From positions 1-18,375 of the forward strand of contig DAOTZS010000091.1 of the NCBI GenBank assembly GCA_034434335.1: DNA of 18,375 nt. Direction: 5' to 3'. The notes under the pieces were generated by a model. The model saw only the letters and a list, made by a program, of their open reading frames with translations. It did not search any database and had not been told where the DNA came from. This DNA is from DAOTZS01 sp034434335. GTDB taxonomy: Bacteria > Chloroflexota > Anaerolineae > CG2-30-64-16. How positions within the stretch are numbered: position 1 is the first letter of the stretch; every line of letters starts with the position of its first letter. This document shows positions 13,547-18,375 of this stretch, piece after piece. Both the position numbers and the translations under genes were made by a program.

Positions 13547-15830
13547 GTGGCCCTGGACAGGCCGGGCAGGCCCATGCGCTACCGACCCTCGGGGGGGCAG
13601 GTTCTCCAGGGCTTGCTTCTTCGCGGTCCTCCTGGCCTTCCTGGTCTTGGGCAGCGTCTACAGCGTCGTGACCCCTATCTTCGAGGCCTCCGATGAGCTC
13701 TCCCATTACCCGGTAGTGAAGCACATCGCCGATGGCCACGGCCTTCCTGTGCAGGACCCGGCTGTGGAGACGGCATGGAAGCAGGAAGGCAGCCAGCCCC
13801 CTCTCTACTATGCCCTTGCCGCACTGGCTACCGCCTGGATCAACACCGATGACCTGGAGAAGGTGTTGTGGATCAACCCGCTATCCAACATTGGCAAGCC
13901 GCTGGCAGTCGGCAACAAGAACCTGGTCATCCATACCGAGGCCGAGGCGTTCCCCTGGCGCGGCACCGTGCTGGCTGTTCACCTGATCCGCTTCCTGTCG
14001 GTGGTCCTGCAGGCCATTACAGTGCTGGCGACTTACCTTCTGGTCCGCGAGATCACACCCGGCCGGCCAGAGCTGGCACCCATAGCTGCTGGCCTTGTGG
14101 CTTTCAACCCCATGTTCCTGTTCATCGCAGGGTCGGTGAACAACGATAACCTGATCGTGCCCCTCTCCAGCCTGGTGCTATGGCTGTTGGCGCGCACGGT
14201 CAGGGAGGGAGCTCTTACCTGGCGACGCCTGCTGGTGCTGGGGGTACTCCTTGGCCTGGCCGCGTTGACCAAGCTCAGCGGGTTGGGGCTGCTGGCGCTG
14301 ACCGCGCCTGTCCTCGCGGCCCTGGCTATTCATCGGCGCCAGCCGGCGGCGCTCCTGAAGCAGGGGCTGGCCCTTGGGCTCCTGGTGGCAGGGATCGCTG
14401 GCTGGTGGTACATGCGCAACTGGCAGCTTTACGGCGATCCCTTTGGCCTCAACGTCATGCTGGACATCGCCGGCCGGCGGCCGGAGCCGCCTTCGCTAAA
14501 GCAGTTATGGGGCGAGTTCCAGGGCTTCCGCATGTCGTATTGGGGTGTTTTCGGGGGGTTCAACGTCCTGGCCCCCGGCTGGGTCTACCGGCTTTATGAC
14601 GCACTGATGTTGGCTGGCTGCACCGGCTGGATCCCCTTGATCTATCGTCTGCGCGGCCGCTGGCGCAGCCGACAGGCCGGCCAGTTCCTCATCCTGGCGG
14701 CCTGGGTGGCTATCGTCCTGCTGGCCCTGATCCGCTGGACGTGCCTCACGTTTGCCTCACAGGGCCGGCTGATCTTTCCCGTCCAGGCAGCGCTTGCCGG
14801 CCTGTTGACTTACGGGTTGACGGGTTGGTTGTCCCGGGGCAAACAGTGGCCTGTACTGGCCGGGGTGGTCGGAGTATTGGTGCTGATGGCTGCCTGGATC
14901 CCGTTTGCCGTGATAAGGCCAGCGTATGCCCGGCCGGCCATGCTCTCCCCCGCTGATGTGCCGGCCAGTGCGCAGCGCACCGATGTCACCTACGCCGGCA
15001 CGCTGCGCATGGTGGCCTTCGAGTTGCCGCGCGATAGTGTCTGCATCCATGAGCCGGTACCCGTGACGGTATATTGGCAAGCCGTGGCCCCCTCCGAGCG
15101 CGATCTGAGCGTGTATGTGCATCTGCTCGGCCGGGGCATGAAGGCAGCCGGCAACCTGGGCACCTATCCTGGGCTGGGTGCCTTCTCCACACGTCTTCTC
15201 CGGCCTGGTGATCTCTTCCGGGATGATTATCTGATACCCGTGGCTCCCGACGCGGAACGGCCAACGCTCCTGCGGGTAGACGTGGGCCTCTATGAGTATG
15301 GCAGCACCGAAGAGCTGGGGTTGCCGGCCGTGGATGCAGCCGGCCATCCCGCAGCCGGGCTCATCGGCTCTGTGCGCCTGTTATCCTGCGACGCGCGGCA
15401 ACCGGTTATCCCCCATCCGCTCCAGGTGAGCTTCGCCGGCCAGGCACAACTGTTGGGATATGGGCTGGACCGGGCGGAGGTCTACCCAGGCGAGGCCGTG
15501 AAGTTGACACTCTATTGGGAGGCAGTGGCACGTATGGTCGAGGACTATCATGTCTTCGTCCATCTGGCAGGTGAGGGATCACAGCCGATTGCCCAGGGTG
15601 ATAAGGCGCCTTTGGACGGCGACTGGCCCACGTGGGCGTGGGAGCCAGGGGAAGTTTTCAGCGACACCTACACCGTTGCCCTGCCCGCTGAGGCCTTGCC
15701 GGGGACGTATGAGCTGCTGGTTGGACTATACAGGCCTCCCGACGGTCCTCGCCTGCTACCGGACGGCCCGGCAGAGCGCCTCCGGGGCGACGCAGTGTGG
15801 GTAGATCATGTGTCTGTAAGGGGCGAGTAG
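13527..15830 (+). CDS. Polytopic GT-C-type glycosyltransferase with two C-terminal beta domains
   Basis: About 767 residues, start uncertain. From ATG 13527 it overlaps the glycosidase end by 20 bases, but its first 28 residues (rich in Cys and Trp) look unnatural. An out-of-frame ATG at 13574 would give a more typical N-terminus if a 7-G run (13591-13597) had one base fewer. The first loop carries Asp56-Glu57 (FEASDELSHY), the acidic pair used by GT-C enzymes (PMT/DUF2142-like) with a lipid-linked sugar donor. About ten membrane helices follow to about residue 465. Two tandem beta-sandwich-like repeats (about 505-595 and 651-740) share YWxA, VHLxG, PGxxFxDxY and VGLY. They are probably outside the membrane. 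The gene is followed at once by another GT-C gene. Confidence 0.87.
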   Translation: MCHWCSRWPWTGRAGPCATDPRGGRFSRACFFAVLLAFLVLGSVYSVVTPIFEASDELSHYPVVKHIADGHGLPVQDPAVETAWKQEGSQPPLYYALAALATAWINTDDLEKVLWINPLSNIGKPLAVGNKNLVIHTEAEAFPWRGTVLAVHLIRFLSVVLQAITVLATYLLVREITPGRPELAPIAAGLVAFNPMFLFIAGSVNNDNLIVPLSSLVLWLLARTVREGALTWRRLLVLGVLLGLAALTKLSGLGLLALTAPVLAALAIHRRQPAALLKQGLALGLLVAGIAGWWYMRNWQLYGDPFGLNVMLDIAGRRPEPPSLKQLWGEFQGFRMSYWGVFGGFNVLAPGWVYRLYDALMLAGCTGWIPLIYRLRGRWRSRQAGQFLILAAWVAIVLLALIRWTCLTFASQGRLIFPVQAALAGLLTYGLTGWLSRGKQWPVLAGVVGVLVLMAAWIPFAVIRPAYARPAMLSPADVPASAQRTDVTYAGTLRMVAFELPRDSVCIHEPVPVTVYWQAVAPSERDLSVYVHLLGRGMKAAGNLGTYPGLGAFSTRLLRPGDLFRDDYLIPVAPDAERPTLLRVDVGLYEYGSTEELGLPAVDAAGHPAAGLIGSVRLLSCDARQPVIPHPLQVSFAGQAQLLGYGLDRAEVYPGEAVKLTLYWEAVARMVEDYHVFVHLAGEGSQPIAQGDKAPLDGDWPTWAWEPGEVFSDTYTVALPAEALPGTYELLVGLYRPPDGPRLLPDGPAERLRGDAVWVDHVSVRGE

Positions 15831-15831
15831 C

Positions 15832-17967
<2,136 letters not shown>

Positions 17968-17971
17968 TCCC

Positions 17972-18375
17972 GTGCTCAGGAAAAGCCGCCTCTCTCTGAC
18001 CTGGCCCTATCTGCTGTTGGCCCTGCTGACCCTTATTGTCGGGGCCAATCTGCTGCGCAGCGGGTTTTGGGTTTCCGGCGACGGCCTGCACCACCTGCAT
18101 CGCCTGGCCGCGTTGACGCGCTATCTCCTGCAGGGGGTGCTCTATCCGCGCTGGATCGGGGAGTTCGCTTTCGGCTACGGCGTGCCAGTGTTCAGCTTTT
18201 ACAGTCCCCTCTCCTACTACCTGGCCCAGCCCCTTGCCCCTCTGGGCCCCGTGTGGGCTTTGAAACTGACGATGCTCCTGGGGCTGTTCGCTTCGGGGGT
18301 CCTGCTCTATCGCTTTGCCCTGCTCCATGTGGGACGGATCCCGGCCCTGGCCGCCGCGGCGGTCTACATTTGCGC
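17972..18375 (+). CDS. Partial polytopic membrane protein, PTPS-related/YfhO-like
   Basis: An open frame from GTG 17972 runs off the right edge (134 residues seen). GTG 17954 in the same frame is an alternative that would overlap the previous gene by 14 bases. GGGAG lies about 11 bases before 17972. After a first membrane helix (about 9-27) comes SGDGLHHLHRLAALTRYLLQG, then YPRWIGEFAFGYGVPVFSFYSPLSYYLAQPL, and two more helices. This loop is characteristic of the large membrane proteins annotated as 6-pyruvoyl-tetrahydropterin synthase-related or YfhO-like, which are GT-C-fold relatives without pterin chemistry. The Asp in SGDGLHH may be the GT-C acidic residue. It continues the surface glycosylation cluster. 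Confidence 0.82.
   Translation, partial: MLRKSRLSLTWPYLLLALLTLIVGANLLRSGFWVSGDGLHHLHRLAALTRYLLQGVLYPRWIGEFAFGYGVPVFSFYSPLSYYLAQPLAPLGPVWALKLTMLLGLFASGVLLYRFALLHVGRIPALAAAAVYIC

Overview
The window looks like a stretch of a GC-rich bacterial chromosome, most plausibly Chloroflexota (Anaerolineae-like). This is an inference from gene content and style: a Tat-type lipoprotein sugar-binding protein with two permeases, secreted proteins ending near a Y-x-P-L/A-V/M motif, multi-pass GT-C glycosyltransferases with long beta-rich C-terminal domains, and many short dispersed palindromes. No rRNA, tRNA, CRISPR array or intact transposase gene was found.

Layout. Positions 1-3753 (minus strand) are a carbohydrate ABC uptake operon read right to left: solute-binding lipoprotein, two inner-membrane permeases, then a truncated unrecognised gene running off the left edge. 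A consensus-like promoter (3937-3964) drives it and a strong intercistronic hairpin follows the binding-protein gene. Positions 4247-5353 (minus) hold two tandem paralogous secreted proteins with a single SdrD-B/prealbumin-like domain. Positions 5737-7697 (plus) hold a small YtxH-like membrane protein, a GrpB/UPF0157 nucleotidyltransferase-fold protein and an HDAC-superfamily deacetylase. Positions 7986-10517 hold a HerA-like P-loop ATPase with a long coiled-coil tail. Positions 10578-18375 (plus) are a surface-glycan or glycoprotein cluster: a GT4 glycosyltransferase, a secreted clan GH-A glycoside hydrolase-like protein and three polytopic membrane proteins (two GT-C type, one partial PTPS-related/YfhO-like).

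Mobile and repetitive DNA is the most striking content. Two complete MITE-like elements (5431-5571 and 11782-11967) have perfect terminal inverted repeats beginning GTAACTA and perfect 8-bp target duplications, which matches the IS66 family pattern (GTAA ends, 8-bp duplications). A left-end fragment related to the second element lies at 4070-4147. The GT-C gene at 15832-17967 contains three GC-rich palindromes plus one further short repeat, all kept in frame; the three palindromes encode a recurring G-S-x-T-R-P peptide in loops between membrane helices.

Working together: the left operon imports a sugar or oligosaccharide, while the right half appears to build, modify or trim extracellular polysaccharide or glycoprotein. 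The central genes are not obviously linked to either. I see no clear evidence of a complete novel multi-gene system; the strongest candidates for follow-up are the IS66-like MITEs and the in-frame palindrome insertions.
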